Source: Deltaproteobacteria bacterium
GTDB taxonomy: Bacteria > Myxococcota_A > UBA9042 > DTJE01
DNA length: 64,000 nucleotides
Direction of reading: 5' to 3'
NCBI GenBank assembly: GCA_029547805.1
Contig: JAKPOP010000032.1
Coordinates: forward strand, 1 to 64,000
Shown here: in pieces, positions 41,816-54,827 of the stretch
Layout: each line of letters starts with the position of its first letter
Position numbering within the stretch: the first letter of the stretch is position 1
Translations under genes and position numbers: made by a program
Notes under the pieces: model-generated
What the model was told of the DNA's origin: nothing
The model's input: the letters and a program-made list of their open reading frames with translations, nothing else
Databases searched by the model: none

Positions 41816-42664
41816 ATGCGGCGCATCCCGGTGGTGGGCTGGCTGGCGGTGCTGGCCCTCTGGGGATGTTCCTCGCGGATCCCGACCCCGGCGTCTGCTC
41901 CACCGACGGTTCCGGAACCCGACCAGGGGCCCCTGGGGCCCGCCCTCTGGCAGGGGGGACGAGGCCTCCGGTGGAATGCCGAGACGACGATCCAGGTCCT
42001 CCGGGACGGTGAAGACCCTCAGGAGATCAAGGACCTGCGGCAGATGGACCGGACGCCGGAGGGGGATTACCGGGTGGTCGTCCGACGCCGCGTGCCCCTT
42101 TCCGCAGGAGGGGTGGCCGAGGAGACGTTCACCGTCATCGCCGTGGGGTCGTCGCTCTGGACCCGGGGGAGCGGGGGACCCTTCGTGGCCTGGGAGGACC
42201 CGGCGGCCCCGATCCGGGAGTTCGAGGGCATCGCCCTCCAGGGGACCCGGGACCTCTGGAGAATCGCGACCCTCTGCGGCCGGCCCCGGTCGAACGAGGG
42301 CCCGGGCCGGCGGGAGTTTCACGGAGAGACCTGCGAGATTCCGGTCGGATCGGGTGGGGTCCCGGGTCGGGTGGAACGCCTGGACCTCCAGGTCGATGAT
42401 CCGGGCGGGGAGTTCCGGGGCCTCTGGGCCCGGGTCGAGTGGACCGTCCCGGGCGAGGCGGGGCCCGTGACCGTGCGCCTGGAACACCGGGCGCGCAGGG
42501 AGGACCTGCCTCCGGGGGAGGCCCCGAGGCCGCCCGAGGAGGTCGTGTCCGGACGGCGGGATCGGCCGGTGCGCATGGTCCGACAGGTCCTTTCGGGACT
42601 TGGTGACTGGGGCCCCGGGGCACCGTGGCGCGAGAAGGACCCGGGCGTGCCCGGGACGCCTTGA
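41816..42664 (+). CDS. Putative lipoprotein of unknown function
   Basis: 282 residues from ATG 41,816, 8 bases after AGGAGG; in-frame ATGs at 41,798 and 41,810 are less well placed. Signal RRIPVVGWLAVLALWGC with lipobox LWGC, then a Pro-rich linker and a beta-rich mature domain (WNAETTIQVLRDGEDP, TFTVIAVGSSLW, RLDLQVDDPGG). No family recognised. Closely follows fmt, so probably co-transcribed, although the functional link to translation is not evident. Confidence 0.78.
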   Translation: MRRIPVVGWLAVLALWGCSSRIPTPASAPPTVPEPDQGPLGPALWQGGRGLRWNAETTIQVLRDGEDPQEIKDLRQMDRTPEGDYRVVVRRRVPLSAGGVAEETFTVIAVGSSLWTRGSGGPFVAWEDPAAPIREFEGIALQGTRDLWRIATLCGRPRSNEGPGRREFHGETCEIPVGSGGVPGRVERLDLQVDDPGGEFRGLWARVEWTVPGEAGPVTVRLEHRARREDLPPGEAPRPPEEVVSGRRDRPVRMVRQVLSGLGDWGPGAPWREKDPGVPGTP

Positions 42665-42674
42665 GGGGGGCGTG

Positions 42675-42965
42675 ATGTGGGTGGAAGACCTGGAGGACCT
42701 CCACGTCGACCAGGAGCAGGACGGGGAGGTGGTGGTGCGGGAGGAGGGTCGGGTCGTGCTGTCCCGGGGGACCCGACCCCTGGTCTGCTTCCGGTTTCGG
42801 CGTCGAGGTGCCGATGGGGAGTTCGGCTCGCCGATGCTGGCCCTGGTGCGCCTTCGGAAGGCCCATGGCGGCTACCAGCCGGAGGGGCGCCTGAATCTCT
42901 CCTGGGAGGAGGCGACGGAACTGGCGGTACGGCTCGAGGCCTGGAAGGCCCCTTCTGATCCATGA
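42675..42965 (+). CDS. Small acidic/basic hypothetical protein
   Basis: 96 residues from ATG 42,675 (GTG 42,672 possible) with a gggggg site. The frame keeps the codon bias of the neighbours. Predicted beta-rich, with an acidic first third (DLEDLHVDQEQDGE) and a TRPLVCFRFRRRG strand; no known family. It begins 11 bases after the lipoprotein gene, and is the last left-arm gene before the rRNA promoters. Confidence 0.65.
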   Translation: MWVEDLEDLHVDQEQDGEVVVREEGRVVLSRGTRPLVCFRFRRRGADGEFGSPMLALVRLRKAHGGYQPEGRLNLSWEEATELAVRLEAWKAPSDP

Positions 42966-43075
42966 CTCCGCCAGGGGAGGTCCGTTCCTCCGGGGCCCCG
43001 GCGCCAGACGAGGCGCCCCGAGGGACGTGATCGCTCCGGTTTTTCGGATGGTTGCGCGATCGTTTCGGAAACCTC

Positions 43076-43104
43076 TTGACAGACCTCTCGCTCCCGTCTA
43101 CACT
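43076..43104 (+). promoter_or_regulatory. rRNA promoter P1
   Basis: -35 TTGACA (43,076-43,081), 17-bp spacer, -10 TACACT (43,099-43,104). First of three tandem promoters in the 486-base gap between the small hypothetical gene and the 16S gene; the gap holds no reading frame that I would call. Confidence 0.75.
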
Positions 43105-43190
43105 CCGCCCCCGTTCGCCCGAGGGCAGTCCTCGGGTTCGTTCCTTGAGAGGGTCGGTCCAGAACCCCCGCCGCGTGGATCACGAGATGC

Positions 43191-43219
43191 TTGACAGGGG
43201 GTCGCAGATCGACTAACAT
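43191..43219 (+). promoter_or_regulatory. rRNA promoter P2
   Basis: -35 TTGACA (43,191-43,196), 17-bp spacer, -10 TAACAT (43,214-43,219). Confidence 0.75.
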
Positions 43220-43306
43220 GCCGTTCCGCTGTCGCCGGACCAGGGGTCCGGGACGGGGCCCGTCGCCGACGATCCAGAAGGAGGCGATGGACGCCGAAAA
43301 AAGTTC

Positions 43307-43335
43307 TTGACAGCGGAGGCAGGAAGGGGCACAAT
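43307..43335 (+). promoter_or_regulatory. rRNA promoter P3
   Basis: -35 TTGACA (43,307-43,312), 17-bp spacer, -10 CACAAT (43,330-43,335). Preceded by an A-rich stretch (gaaaaaag, 43,297-43,303) that could act as an UP element. The three promoters are 115 and 116 bp apart. Confidence 0.75.
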
Positions 43336-43361
43336 TCCTGCCCCGGGCCCGAAAGGCCCTC

Positions 43362-43374
43362 GCTCCTTGAAAAC
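43362..43374 (+). promoter_or_regulatory. boxA-like antitermination element in the rRNA leader
   Basis: gctccttgaaaac resembles the Nus-factor boxA of bacterial rRNA leaders. A short hairpin (ccgggc/gcccgg) follows in the leader near 43,421-43,435. Confidence 0.45.
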
Positions 43375-43451
43375 TGGATAGCAGTTGCCGTAAAGGAGAC
43401 CCCGCGAATCTGTCGAAAGGGGTCCGGGCTTGCCCGGCACCTTTCAAGATT

Positions 43452-44980
<1,529 letters not shown>

Positions 44981-45068
44981 AGGCGAAAGCTTCGGTTTTC
45001 GCCTGGTCGAAACGACGCAAGTCGTTCGCTGTGGTACTTTTCGATCGCACTTCAGAAGTTTCGAAGCT

Positions 45069-45081
45069 GGTTCTTTAACGA
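45069..45081 (+). promoter_or_regulatory. boxA-like element in the 16S-tRNA spacer
   Basis: ggttctttaacga, 57 bases before tRNA-Ile, matches the boxA consensus. Confidence 0.4.
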
Positions 45082-45137
45082 AACAACGCGGTACAAGCAA
45101 CGGCCTGAAGGTGTTGTTTGGACCGGGCAGAGCACTC

Positions 45138-45214
45138 GGGCTCATAGCTCAGTTGGTTAGAGCACGCGCTTGATAAGCGCGGGGTCGATGGTTCAAGTCC
45201 ATCTGGGCCCACCA
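45138..45214 (+). tRNA. tRNA-Ile (anticodon GAU)
   Basis: 77 bases including an encoded CCA (45,212-45,214). The acceptor arm gggctca pairs with tgggccc (one G-U). The anticodon stem cgcgc/gcgcg encloses the loop ttgataa, with GAT at 45,172-45,174, and the T-arm loop is ttcaagt. Located in the usual place in the 16S-23S spacer; no tRNA-Ala partner is present. Confidence 0.97.
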
Positions 45215-45244
45215 TTTATGGTGACTGAGCGGCCGACGCATTTC

Positions 45245-45256
45245 GTTCTTTGACAG
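45245..45256 (+). promoter_or_regulatory. boxA-like element before 23S
   Basis: gttctttgacag, 53 bases before the 23S 5' end. It contains ttgaca but no -10 box follows, so antitermination rather than initiation is favoured. Confidence 0.4.
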
Positions 45257-45308
45257 TATGTGTAGATTCTTTTCGAAGGTAAATTAAACGCCTAATTTTG
45301 ATAGTGGC

Positions 45309-48214
<2,906 letters not shown>

Positions 48215-48264
48215 CCCTGTCAAAGTTCGGGCGTTTAGTTTACCATCGATTTTTTCAGACTTTT

Positions 48265-48378
48265 CTGGTGATAATTGGCGAGGGGAAACACCCGTTCCCA
48301 TCCCGAACACGGCCGTTAAGCCCTCAGCCGCCAATGGTAGTTGGACGTAAGGTTCCGCGAGAGTAGGTTATTGCCAGG
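48265..48378 (+). rRNA. rrf: 5S ribosomal RNA
   Basis: About 114 bases. The terminal stem pairs tctggtgata with the complement tattgccagg, and cccgttcccatcccgaacac is the conserved loop B/C core. Located 50 bases after 23S and followed by a strong terminator. Confidence 0.92.
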
Positions 48379-48384
48379 ATTATA

Positions 48385-48420
48385 GGCCCGGCCTCCCTAA
48401 AGGAGGCCGGGCCTTCTTGC
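48385..48420 (+). terminator. Rho-independent terminator of the rRNA operon
   Basis: A perfect 12-bp stem ggcccggcctcc / ggaggccgggcc with a 5-base loop (48,397-48,401), followed by ttcttgcttt. Confidence 0.9.
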
Positions 48421-48526
48421 TTTCCGGCGCCGGACGTTGTCGTTGCGAGGCGGATTGTATCCTGCTCAAATCCAGTTTCAGCGTTGCGAAACTTTTCGGG
48501 CTGCCGCACGTCTATTTCATCCTTCT

Positions 48527-49141
48527 ATGCTCCTCGCTGTCGTCGAACTCACTCGGGTTTTCAGGGAGGCGGGGCCTTTGGCCTACATTCTCCTGAGCTT
48601 ATCTGGAGTTGCTGTGTTCATCATTTGCGAACGCGCCTTCGCCTTGCGGACAACGGCGGTGCTCCCTCCCGAGCTTTCGGAGGCGGTGTTGCTGAACAAG
48701 CAAACGTCGGGCGGGCGCTATTCGGTGCTTGGGCGCGTGATCGAGTTTGCCGAACGGCACGCAAGCGACCCCGATGCCACGAAAGCATACGCGCGACTCG
48801 AAGTCATGAAGATGGAGCGTGGCGTTCGTTATCTTGACACGATCTACACCGGAGCCCCGCTGTTGGGTTTGATCGGCACAGTCTGGGGATTGCTCAGCGC
48901 ATTCTCGAGCACCCGCGACCAGATGACAGGATTGCCCGACCCGGCGAAGTTCTCCCAAAGCGTGGGCTACGCGCTCTCTGCAACGCTACTCGGTTTGATC
49001 GTCGCACTTGTTGCGTTGGCGGGCAACGGCCTCATCCAGCGGCGCATCGACCATCATGCGGCGCAGCTCGATGTGCTGCTTGAACGGGTGATCGCGCGGG
49101 TACGGCCGAAGGCGAAGGAGGATGACGCCGTCGCGCCATGA
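48527..49141 (+). CDS. exbB: ExbB/TolQ/MotA-family proton channel protein
   Basis: Inner-membrane proton-channel subunit that energises outer-membrane transport or cell division with ExbD/TolR. 204 residues from ATG 48,527 (no ribosome binding site; an upstream start at 48,437 is less likely since it adds a non-conserved segment). Three membrane segments: about 17-35, and two in the core motif YTGAPLLGLIGTVWGLLSAF and VGYALSATLLGLIVALVALAG. The stop overlaps the ATG of exbD (ATGA). Confidence 0.9.
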   Translation: MLLAVVELTRVFREAGPLAYILLSLSGVAVFIICERAFALRTTAVLPPELSEAVLLNKQTSGGRYSVLGRVIEFAERHASDPDATKAYARLEVMKMERGVRYLDTIYTGAPLLGLIGTVWGLLSAFSSTRDQMTGLPDPAKFSQSVGYALSATLLGLIVALVALAGNGLIQRRIDHHAAQLDVLLERVIARVRPKAKEDDAVAP

Positions 49142-49572
49142 GCCTGCGCAGCGATCGCTACCGACGGCCCGAACTCCCGCTGGTGCCGTTGATCGACGTG
49201 CTGGTGATGCTCGTTTTCTTCACCTTTGCGACGATGCAGTTCCGTGAGGCCCATGGCGGCACCCTGAACCTGACACTTCCGAAGGTGGAGACCGCGGGGA
49301 AGAACGTGTTCCACAGCCAAGTGGTGATCTCTGTCGACAAGGACGACCGCGTCCGAGTGACCATTACGGGCGGCGACGGCGAGCTGGTGCTCGACAAGCG
49401 CGAAGCCTCGGTAGATGAGATCGAAAGTCTGGCCGCCGAGCTGTCGAGAGTGGACAAAAGCATCACGGTGCTCATTCGGTCCGATGAGAACGCTCCGTTG
49501 AAGAGTGTCACCAAGGTGATGGACCTTTGCCGCAAGAACGGGCTCAACTCGATCCGCCTGCAAACCCGGTAG
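49138..49572 (+). CDS. exbD: ExbD/TolR-family biopolymer transport protein
   Basis: 144 residues. PLVPLIDVLVMLVFFTFATM near residue 15 is the single membrane segment with the channel Asp (here D in LIDVL); the periplasmic domain follows, ending VMDLCRKNGLNSIRL. Partner of ExbB, translationally coupled. Its 3' end overlaps the O-antigen ligase-like gene (opposite strand) by 29 bases. Whether the pair serves TonB- or Tol-type work cannot be told. Confidence 0.92.
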   Translation: MSLRSDRYRRPELPLVPLIDVLVMLVFFTFATMQFREAHGGTLNLTLPKVETAGKNVFHSQVVISVDKDDRVRVTITGGDGELVLDKREASVDEIESLAAELSRVDKSITVLIRSDENAPLKSVTKVMDLCRKNGLNSIRLQTR

Positions 49573-51157
49573 CCGTGGGAGGGGACGCGGAAGGCGTAGG
49601 ATACGCGGTCGGGTTTCGGTCGAGATCGGCCCAGCGGCCGGCGCCGAGGAATGTGACAGCCCATGTTGTGAGGATGGCGGGATTCTGGAAGACGAAGTCT
49701 CCCCACGCGTGGAGGAACGTCAGCCCAATGCCGATGGCCGCGGCCAGTGCGAAGGGATTTTCCCAGCAGCGGCGCCGGAGCAGCTGCCAGCAGAGCCATG
49801 CGATCCCAGCCCCGAGGAGGGCGCAACCAACGAGCCCGAACTCGATCGGGTACTCGAGCAGGTCGTTGTGGGCGTGTTCCCAGAGTTTCCGTTGCGCGGG
49901 CCCCGCGTAGTAGATGTCTGCGCGCCGGTAGATGTATCCGGGAAACCCGAAGCGGAAACACCCGGCGCCCCAGCCGAGGACTGGCTGCTGTGCGAACATC
50001 TTGGTGGCGGCGGCGTGCGCTTGGAGCCGGTCCCCCGCTGATGCCACCGGGTCGACGATCAGCCCCTCGAAGCGTTTCCAGACGCTCTCCGCCTTGAGCG
50101 ATTGGAACCCGACGGCGACGAATCCGAGAAGCAAGCCAAGCAACCCGAACAGAACAATGCGGCTGTGCCCGCTATCCGAACGCCGGAGCTGTGCCCAGCC
50201 AAAGGCTCCGCCCGCGAGGACGATGAAAGTGATCATCGTGAGGGTGGCACCGCGCGAGAGGGAGAAGAGCACCATCACGCCGGTCACCACCGCTCCAAAG
50301 GTGAAAACTCCGGCGGGGCTGGACTTCGCGAGGCGCCGGTCTGCCCGGTTGAAGTGCCACCAAGCGAGACCCGCGGCGAGCGCGAGCACGAGGTTGAGGT
50401 ACGCCCCAGCATGGTTGCGATAGATGAAGCTGGAGACGAAGGATTGGCTGTTGACCTTGAGCGACCAGAAGATGCCGGTGGCGTGCGTGAGTTGTTGCGC
50501 GAGACCGAGCCCGGCAAGGAGCACTCCGTTGGCCACGAGGAGAGTGAAGAGCAGCCGGAAGCTCAGGCGGCGCATCAGGCCGATCCAGACCGCGCAGATG
50601 GTGAGCCAAAGCGAGGCGTGGATGATCAACGCGCGCCATGGTCCCGCGGTCCGGAATGGGACGTCCATCCCGTGGGGCAGCCATGGCAGGTGTTTGATCG
50701 GTTCGATCCACCAGTAGGCGGCGTTGCTGCGGTACCGCCATGCAGGGTTGATGCCTTGTGTCGCGATGTAGACGAGGACGAGCAGCCCGATCCAGAAAAG
50801 GGGGAACCGCCAAAGCCGTTGCAGCGGCCGCACACGCACGGCTTCAGTGCCGGTCTGCGCCTCCGTGTAGCAGCGTGGTTGGGCGGCCACGATGAATCCG
50901 ACGATTGCCAGCGCGAGACTGGTGCACTGGCTCCATAGGTGCATCGTCCCCAGCGCCCATGGCAGGAAGCAAAGGTGCAGGGTCACCCAGAAAAGCGTCC
51001 ATTTCTCCTGCGGATGCAGCTCCAGTTGCCGGTCTTTGGGGCGAAAGCGCTCCGCGAGGGGACTGGTCTCTGCTTTGAACTGGTGCTTGCGGATGAGGCG
51101 CACGAGCCGAATTTGAAAGTGCCCCGGATCGTGGTCGAGCGGGTTTTGGGTGCCCAC
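49544..51157 (-). CDS. O-antigen ligase/polymerase (Wzy/WaaL-like) membrane protein
   Basis: 537 residues, about 12 membrane segments. The family motif WEHAHNDLLEYPIEFGLVG is at about residue 435 in the large periplasmic loop. Members polymerise or transfer lipid-linked polysaccharide outside the inner membrane. The start is GTG 51,157 with no ribosome binding site; the first 45 residues are hydrophilic and poorly conserved, so the true start may be further in. The gene ends 3' to 3' with exbD and follows a GspB-like/ATPase pair, an arrangement found in exopolysaccharide loci. Confidence 0.82.
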   Translation of the reverse strand: MGTQNPLDHDPGHFQIRLVRLIRKHQFKAETSPLAERFRPKDRQLELHPQEKWTLFWVTLHLCFLPWALGTMHLWSQCTSLALAIVGFIVAAQPRCYTEAQTGTEAVRVRPLQRLWRFPLFWIGLLVLVYIATQGINPAWRYRSNAAYWWIEPIKHLPWLPHGMDVPFRTAGPWRALIIHASLWLTICAVWIGLMRRLSFRLLFTLLVANGVLLAGLGLAQQLTHATGIFWSLKVNSQSFVSSFIYRNHAGAYLNLVLALAAGLAWWHFNRADRRLAKSSPAGVFTFGAVVTGVMVLFSLSRGATLTMITFIVLAGGAFGWAQLRRSDSGHSRIVLFGLLGLLLGFVAVGFQSLKAESVWKRFEGLIVDPVASAGDRLQAHAAATKMFAQQPVLGWGAGCFRFGFPGYIYRRADIYYAGPAQRKLWEHAHNDLLEYPIEFGLVGCALLGAGIAWLCWQLLRRRCWENPFALAAAIGIGLTFLHAWGDFVFQNPAILTTWAVTFLGAGRWADLDRNPTAYPTPSASPPTATGFAGGSS

Positions 51158-51290
51158 TGGATGCCGCCACCATCACCGTGAGGCGTCGCCGTGAGGGGGC
51201 GCGCGGTCGGCGCCAGATTCCTGTGCCGAGGAGCGAGGGCAGGCCTGCTGCCTCGCCGCCCCGGAGGACCCCGCCTTGCCACGTCGCGGC

Positions 51291-51977
51291 TCAGAGGACT
51301 TTGCGGTACTGGATGCCTCGGACGTCCTCGAAGACGAGTTCGGTGGGCAGAATCTGCACGAGTTTCAGCCCCAGCTCGCGATCGACGACGGCGCCGGGGC
51401 GGAAGACCTTGCTGTTCATGAGCAACTTCGCGTCGTCGGCGACGGAACGAATTCCTTGGATACGGGCGGCGTCGAGGAACGCGAGGATGCGCGGGTCCTC
51501 GAGTTGGAGCGAGATCTTGAGCGGTTCGGTGGCGGGCGCAGGCGGAGGCTGGGGCGCCGGCTGGACAACCGTGGGGGTGGCTGCCGCCGGTGGGACAGGT
51601 GCAGAGGCAATCGGTGTCGGCGGCTCGGTGACGGGCAGATTGATCTGGAGGGGGGCGGGAGCCGGTGCGGGCTCGGCAGGTGCTGCTGTCGCGGGGGTGG
51701 GCTGTGTCGCGGGCGCAAGGTCCGCGGACGCGGTGGTGGTGGCCGGTGCCGGCTGCCCTCCGGGCTTGAGGAACCACACCGCGGTGCCACCGCCGATGAG
51801 CGCGAGCACGATGAGGAGCAGGGGCCAATGGTTGCTCTTGGAGCGGAGCTCGTCGCGCCGAGTCGGTCCGCGGCCGGCGGGCGGTTGGGGGGCGGTCGGC
51901 GTAACGGTGGCGGGATGCTCCGGCGCGGTGGTTCGCTCGCGTTGCGCTTTTTTCAGTGCGTCGTTGATGAGGCTCAT
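51291..51977 (-). CDS. GspB-like secretion-associated protein
   Basis: 228 residues. Begins MSLINDALKKAQRER, a signature shared with proteins accompanying XrtA/PEP-CTERM-type and general-secretion ATPases. One membrane segment (about 50-68), a Pro/Ala-rich linker (70-150) and a C-terminal domain (PRILAFLDAARIQGIRS, VRGIQYRKVL) resembling the GspB periplasmic domain. It probably anchors or links the partner ATPase encoded just upstream (52,056-52,871). No ribosome binding site. Confidence 0.78.
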   Translation of the reverse strand: MSLINDALKKAQRERTTAPEHPATVTPTAPQPPAGRGPTRRDELRSKSNHWPLLLIVLALIGGGTAVWFLKPGGQPAPATTTASADLAPATQPTPATAAPAEPAPAPAPLQINLPVTEPPTPIASAPVPPAAATPTVVQPAPQPPPAPATEPLKISLQLEDPRILAFLDAARIQGIRSVADDAKLLMNSKVFRPGAVVDRELGLKLVQILPTELVFEDVRGIQYRKVL

Positions 51978-52055
51978 GGCGGCGGAGGTGGATGCCGAGG
52001 TTGGCGGGAAAGAGGCGGGGCGGAAAGCGGAGAACCGAGGGGCGCCGGGGCGCGC

Positions 52056-52871
52056 TCAGTCGGTGAGGTGGGCGATCTCTTTGAGGGCGCGGCGGACATC
52101 CCACCAGCTGACTTCGTCGGAGTCGCGCACGAAGGCGGCCAGCAGCGCCTTGTCACAGAGATTATTGATGATGCGCGGCGTGCCGCGGCTGTGCCGGTAG
52201 ATCGAGCGCAGCGCCCATTTGGTGAAACGCGGGCGGCCGTTGGCGCCCGCGAGGGTGAGGCGGTGGAAGATGTAGTGCTCGGCCTCGGCCTGCGAGAGCG
52301 GGTTGAGCTCGTAGTGGACAAGGATGCGTTGGCGAAGTTGGCGGAGACGGTCCTGGCGGAGCTTCTCCTTGAACTCGGGCTGGCCCATCAGGACGATCTG
52401 GAGGAGCTTCTGCTTGTCGGTCTCGAGGTTGGAGAGGAGACGGACCTGCTCAAGGACCTCGAAGGAGAGGTTCTGGCACTCGTCGATGATGAGGACGATG
52501 TCCTTGCCTGCGTGAATCCGCGACATGAGGACGCGGTTGACCTGGGCGACGAGGGCGTTCTGCGTGTGGTCCTCGATGGTCTCGCCGAGTTCGAGCAGGA
52601 TGGTCTCGAGCATCTCGGTCTCGGTCACGCGGGGGTTGAGCACGAGGGCGGTCTCGAAGCGGTCCGAATCCAGCTCGTTGAGGAGCCGGCGGCAGAGGGT
52701 GGTCTTGCCGCAGCCCACCTCGCCGATGAGGACGATGAACCCCTTGCGCTCCTCGATGCCGTACTTGAGGTGCTGGAGCGCGTCGACGTGCGACGGGCTG
52801 AGATAGAGGAACTTCGGGTCCGGGGTGATGTTGAAGGGCATCTCCTCGAAACCGTAGAAGCTTTGGTACAT
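52056..52871 (-). CDS. ExeA/XrtA-locus-type AAA ATPase
   Basis: 271 residues. Starts MYQSFYGFEEMPFNITPDP, followed by Walker A GEVGCGKTT (about residues 50-58), Walker B VLIIDECQNL, and sensor GQPEFKEKL. This is the N-terminal pattern of ExeA- and PEP-CTERM-locus secretion ATPases, which use ATP to help assemble envelope export machinery. The C-terminal helical lid ends in HLTD. The full peptidoglycan-binding ExeA tail is absent. Partner of the GspB-like protein encoded next (51,291-51,977). Confidence 0.88.
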   Translation of the reverse strand: MYQSFYGFEEMPFNITPDPKFLYLSPSHVDALQHLKYGIEERKGFIVLIGEVGCGKTTLCRRLLNELDSDRFETALVLNPRVTETEMLETILLELGETIEDHTQNALVAQVNRVLMSRIHAGKDIVLIIDECQNLSFEVLEQVRLLSNLETDKQKLLQIVLMGQPEFKEKLRQDRLRQLRQRILVHYELNPLSQAEAEHYIFHRLTLAGANGRPRFTKWALRSIYRHSRGTPRIINNLCDKALLAAFVRDSDEVSWWDVRRALKEIAHLTD

Positions 52872-53028
52872 CGGGCGGGCTGGGTTGGGATCGGCGGAAG
52901 GTCGCGCGACGGCGCGGACAAGACGGGAAAGTGATTGAAACGCCGCCGATTATGGACTCTAAAATTCCGACGCAAGAAGGCAGCGGCAGCCAGACCCTTT
53001 TTTACCGCCGCTTCTTGTTCCCTCTGCG

Positions 53029-53310
53029 ATGTCCCTCGGTCGATTCCTAGCTACGTTGTATGCGGTCGTGTTCCTGGCGCTCAGTGCGTTCGCCGGAATC
53101 TCGTTCATGCAGACGTATCAGGAGCTTGGAAACCTGCGGACGCAGGAGTCGGAGACGCGGCAGAAACTGCAGGTGGCCGAGCAGGAACTGCGCGAGCAGC
53201 AACGCATGCTGGAGCAGTTGCGCACCGATCCGCTGTACGTGGAGTCGATGATCCGCCGCAAGCTCGGCTACGCGAAGCAGGGCGAGACCGTGTTCCGGTT
53301 CCGGGAGTGA
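53029..53310 (+). CDS. FtsB/DivIC-like septum formation initiator
   Basis: 93 residues from ATG 53,029. One membrane segment (LATLYAVVFLALSAFAGISF, about 7-26), a coiled-coil stretch (about 35-70) and a conserved-looking DPLYVESMIRRKLGYAKQGE followed by FRF. This fits FtsB/DivIC, a divisome component bridging FtsL and FtsQ. Divergent from the ATPase gene; a possible TTGAAA-19-TAAAAT promoter is at 52,935-52,965. No ribosome binding site. Confidence 0.82.
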   Translation: MSLGRFLATLYAVVFLALSAFAGISFMQTYQELGNLRTQESETRQKLQVAEQELREQQRMLEQLRTDPLYVESMIRRKLGYAKQGETVFRFRE

Positions 53311-53485
53311 CGAGACCGGACGGTTCGTGGGTCGCCGGCTGGCCGTAACGGCCAGCCATGGGGGGCGACGTCGATGGGCCGGTTGCGGTGGCCGTTTCGC
53401 CGCCTGTCGTCCGCATGACATCCTGTTGACAATGTTTTACTCCACCATGACGCATTGCGCCGGTCGTTCGTGTACCATCCGCCCC

Positions 53486-54817
53486 ATGCGAATCGCGATT
53501 TCTCTCCTGTTGTTCCCGCTACTGTTCGGCGCTGCCACGCGGGCACAGTCCGAAGGGCTGCGGCTGGAGGCGGCCTCCGATCGCACCATCTATAGCCGCA
53601 GCGCGAACATGCCGGCCTATGTTGAGGCGAAGATTCTCGTCCCGACTCCCTCCGGTCCGGACACGGGTTCGGTGCGCAACATCGCCCTTGTGCTCGATCG
53701 TTCCGGCTCGATGGCCGGCGAGCCGATCCAAGCTTTGCGGCAGGCGGTTTCTCTCGCCCTCGGCACCCTCGCCGAACGCGATGTGGTCTCGATCGTCCTG
53801 TTCGGCTCGGAGGTGGAGACGATTCTGGCGGCGCAGCGGCGCGACGAACTCGGCGACCTCGACGTCTTGCTTGCCAAGATCGAGCCGGCGGGGGGCGCGG
53901 CACTGTACGATGCGCTCAACCAGGGCGCGGCCCAGTTGCGTCGTTATGCTGCAACCGCCACCATCAGCCACCTCGTGCTGGTCACCGACGGTCCGGCGAC
54001 GAAGGGGCCGCGCGAGCGTGCGGACTTCTTGCGGCTCGCCGAGCTTCTCGCGCGCGAGGGCTTCACGCTCTCCGCGATTGGTCTGGGCGAGGAGTTTCAG
54101 GAGGACCTGCTCGCCGACCTCGCGCGCACGGCCAACGGTCGGTTTCGGTTTGCGGCGCAACCGGGTGACCTGCCGGCCTCCCTCCAGTCGGAGTTGGCGC
54201 GACTGCGCACCCCGTTGGCCCGGAATGTGGAGCTGAGCATCGAGTTCGGCTATGGCTGCGAGGAGATAGAGACTGCTGGGTGGGTGCCCGCCGTGGTCGA
54301 GGATCGCACCATCACGTATCGGTTCCCCGCGGTGTTTGTCGGCCAGGATGTCGGTGTCCTCGCCGGTGCGCGGTTCTCGGCTTACCGGGATTCCTCCAGC
54401 CTGGCCTCGGTCCGGCTGCGGTGGATGGATGTGGCGACGGGCGAGTCCCATGAGCTCAGTCGCCGGCTGACCGTCTACGTCGAGGCCGACACCTGGGCTT
54501 CGCGGAAGTCCGTGAATTGTGGTGTCATTCGCGCGGCGGTCGGCGCGGTGATCAGCGAGGGAATCCAGCGTGCGATCGCGCAGCTCGACAAGGGGGATCT
54601 CACCCGGGCGCTGCGTGAGCTGCGCCGCACGCGCGACAAGGCGCAGGCCATGAACTACAACCTCGACGACAAAGACGTCGCCGCGCGCATCCGTATTTTG
54701 GAAGCATACCTCGCCGAAGTGCGGGCGCGTGGGCTCAATCAGCTCGACCGGAAGGTCCTGCGCTCGGGCCTGAACCATCAGTTCGAGGTTCCGACGGCGG
54801 AAGCGAGCGACGAGTAA
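53486..54817 (+). CDS. VWA-domain protein with signal peptide
   Basis: 443 residues. N-terminal signal (MRIAISLLLFPLLFGAATRA) and then a von Willebrand factor A domain with MIDAS motif VLDRSGSMAGEP (about residue 70) and a later LVTDGPATKG. After the VWA domain come beta-rich (about 245-350) and helical (about 350-440) parts. The predicted role is metal-dependent binding at the cell envelope. The ORF starts upstream, but ATG 53,486 is chosen because it gives the signal peptide. It is followed by the histidine kinase gene 10 bases later, so the operon may be sensory. Confidence 0.82.
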   Translation: MRIAISLLLFPLLFGAATRAQSEGLRLEAASDRTIYSRSANMPAYVEAKILVPTPSGPDTGSVRNIALVLDRSGSMAGEPIQALRQAVSLALGTLAERDVVSIVLFGSEVETILAAQRRDELGDLDVLLAKIEPAGGAALYDALNQGAAQLRRYAATATISHLVLVTDGPATKGPRERADFLRLAELLAREGFTLSAIGLGEEFQEDLLADLARTANGRFRFAAQPGDLPASLQSELARLRTPLARNVELSIEFGYGCEEIETAGWVPAVVEDRTITYRFPAVFVGQDVGVLAGARFSAYRDSSSLASVRLRWMDVATGESHELSRRLTVYVEADTWASRKSVNCGVIRAAVGAVISEGIQRAIAQLDKGDLTRALRELRRTRDKAQAMNYNLDDKDVAARIRILEAYLAEVRARGLNQLDRKVLRSGLNHQFEVPTAEASDE

Positions 54818-54827
54818 CGGCCCGCCC

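Noticed and set aside
45250-45255. TTGACA as a promoter before 23S
   Set aside because: No -10 box at 16-18 bp; the surrounding bases fit boxA better.
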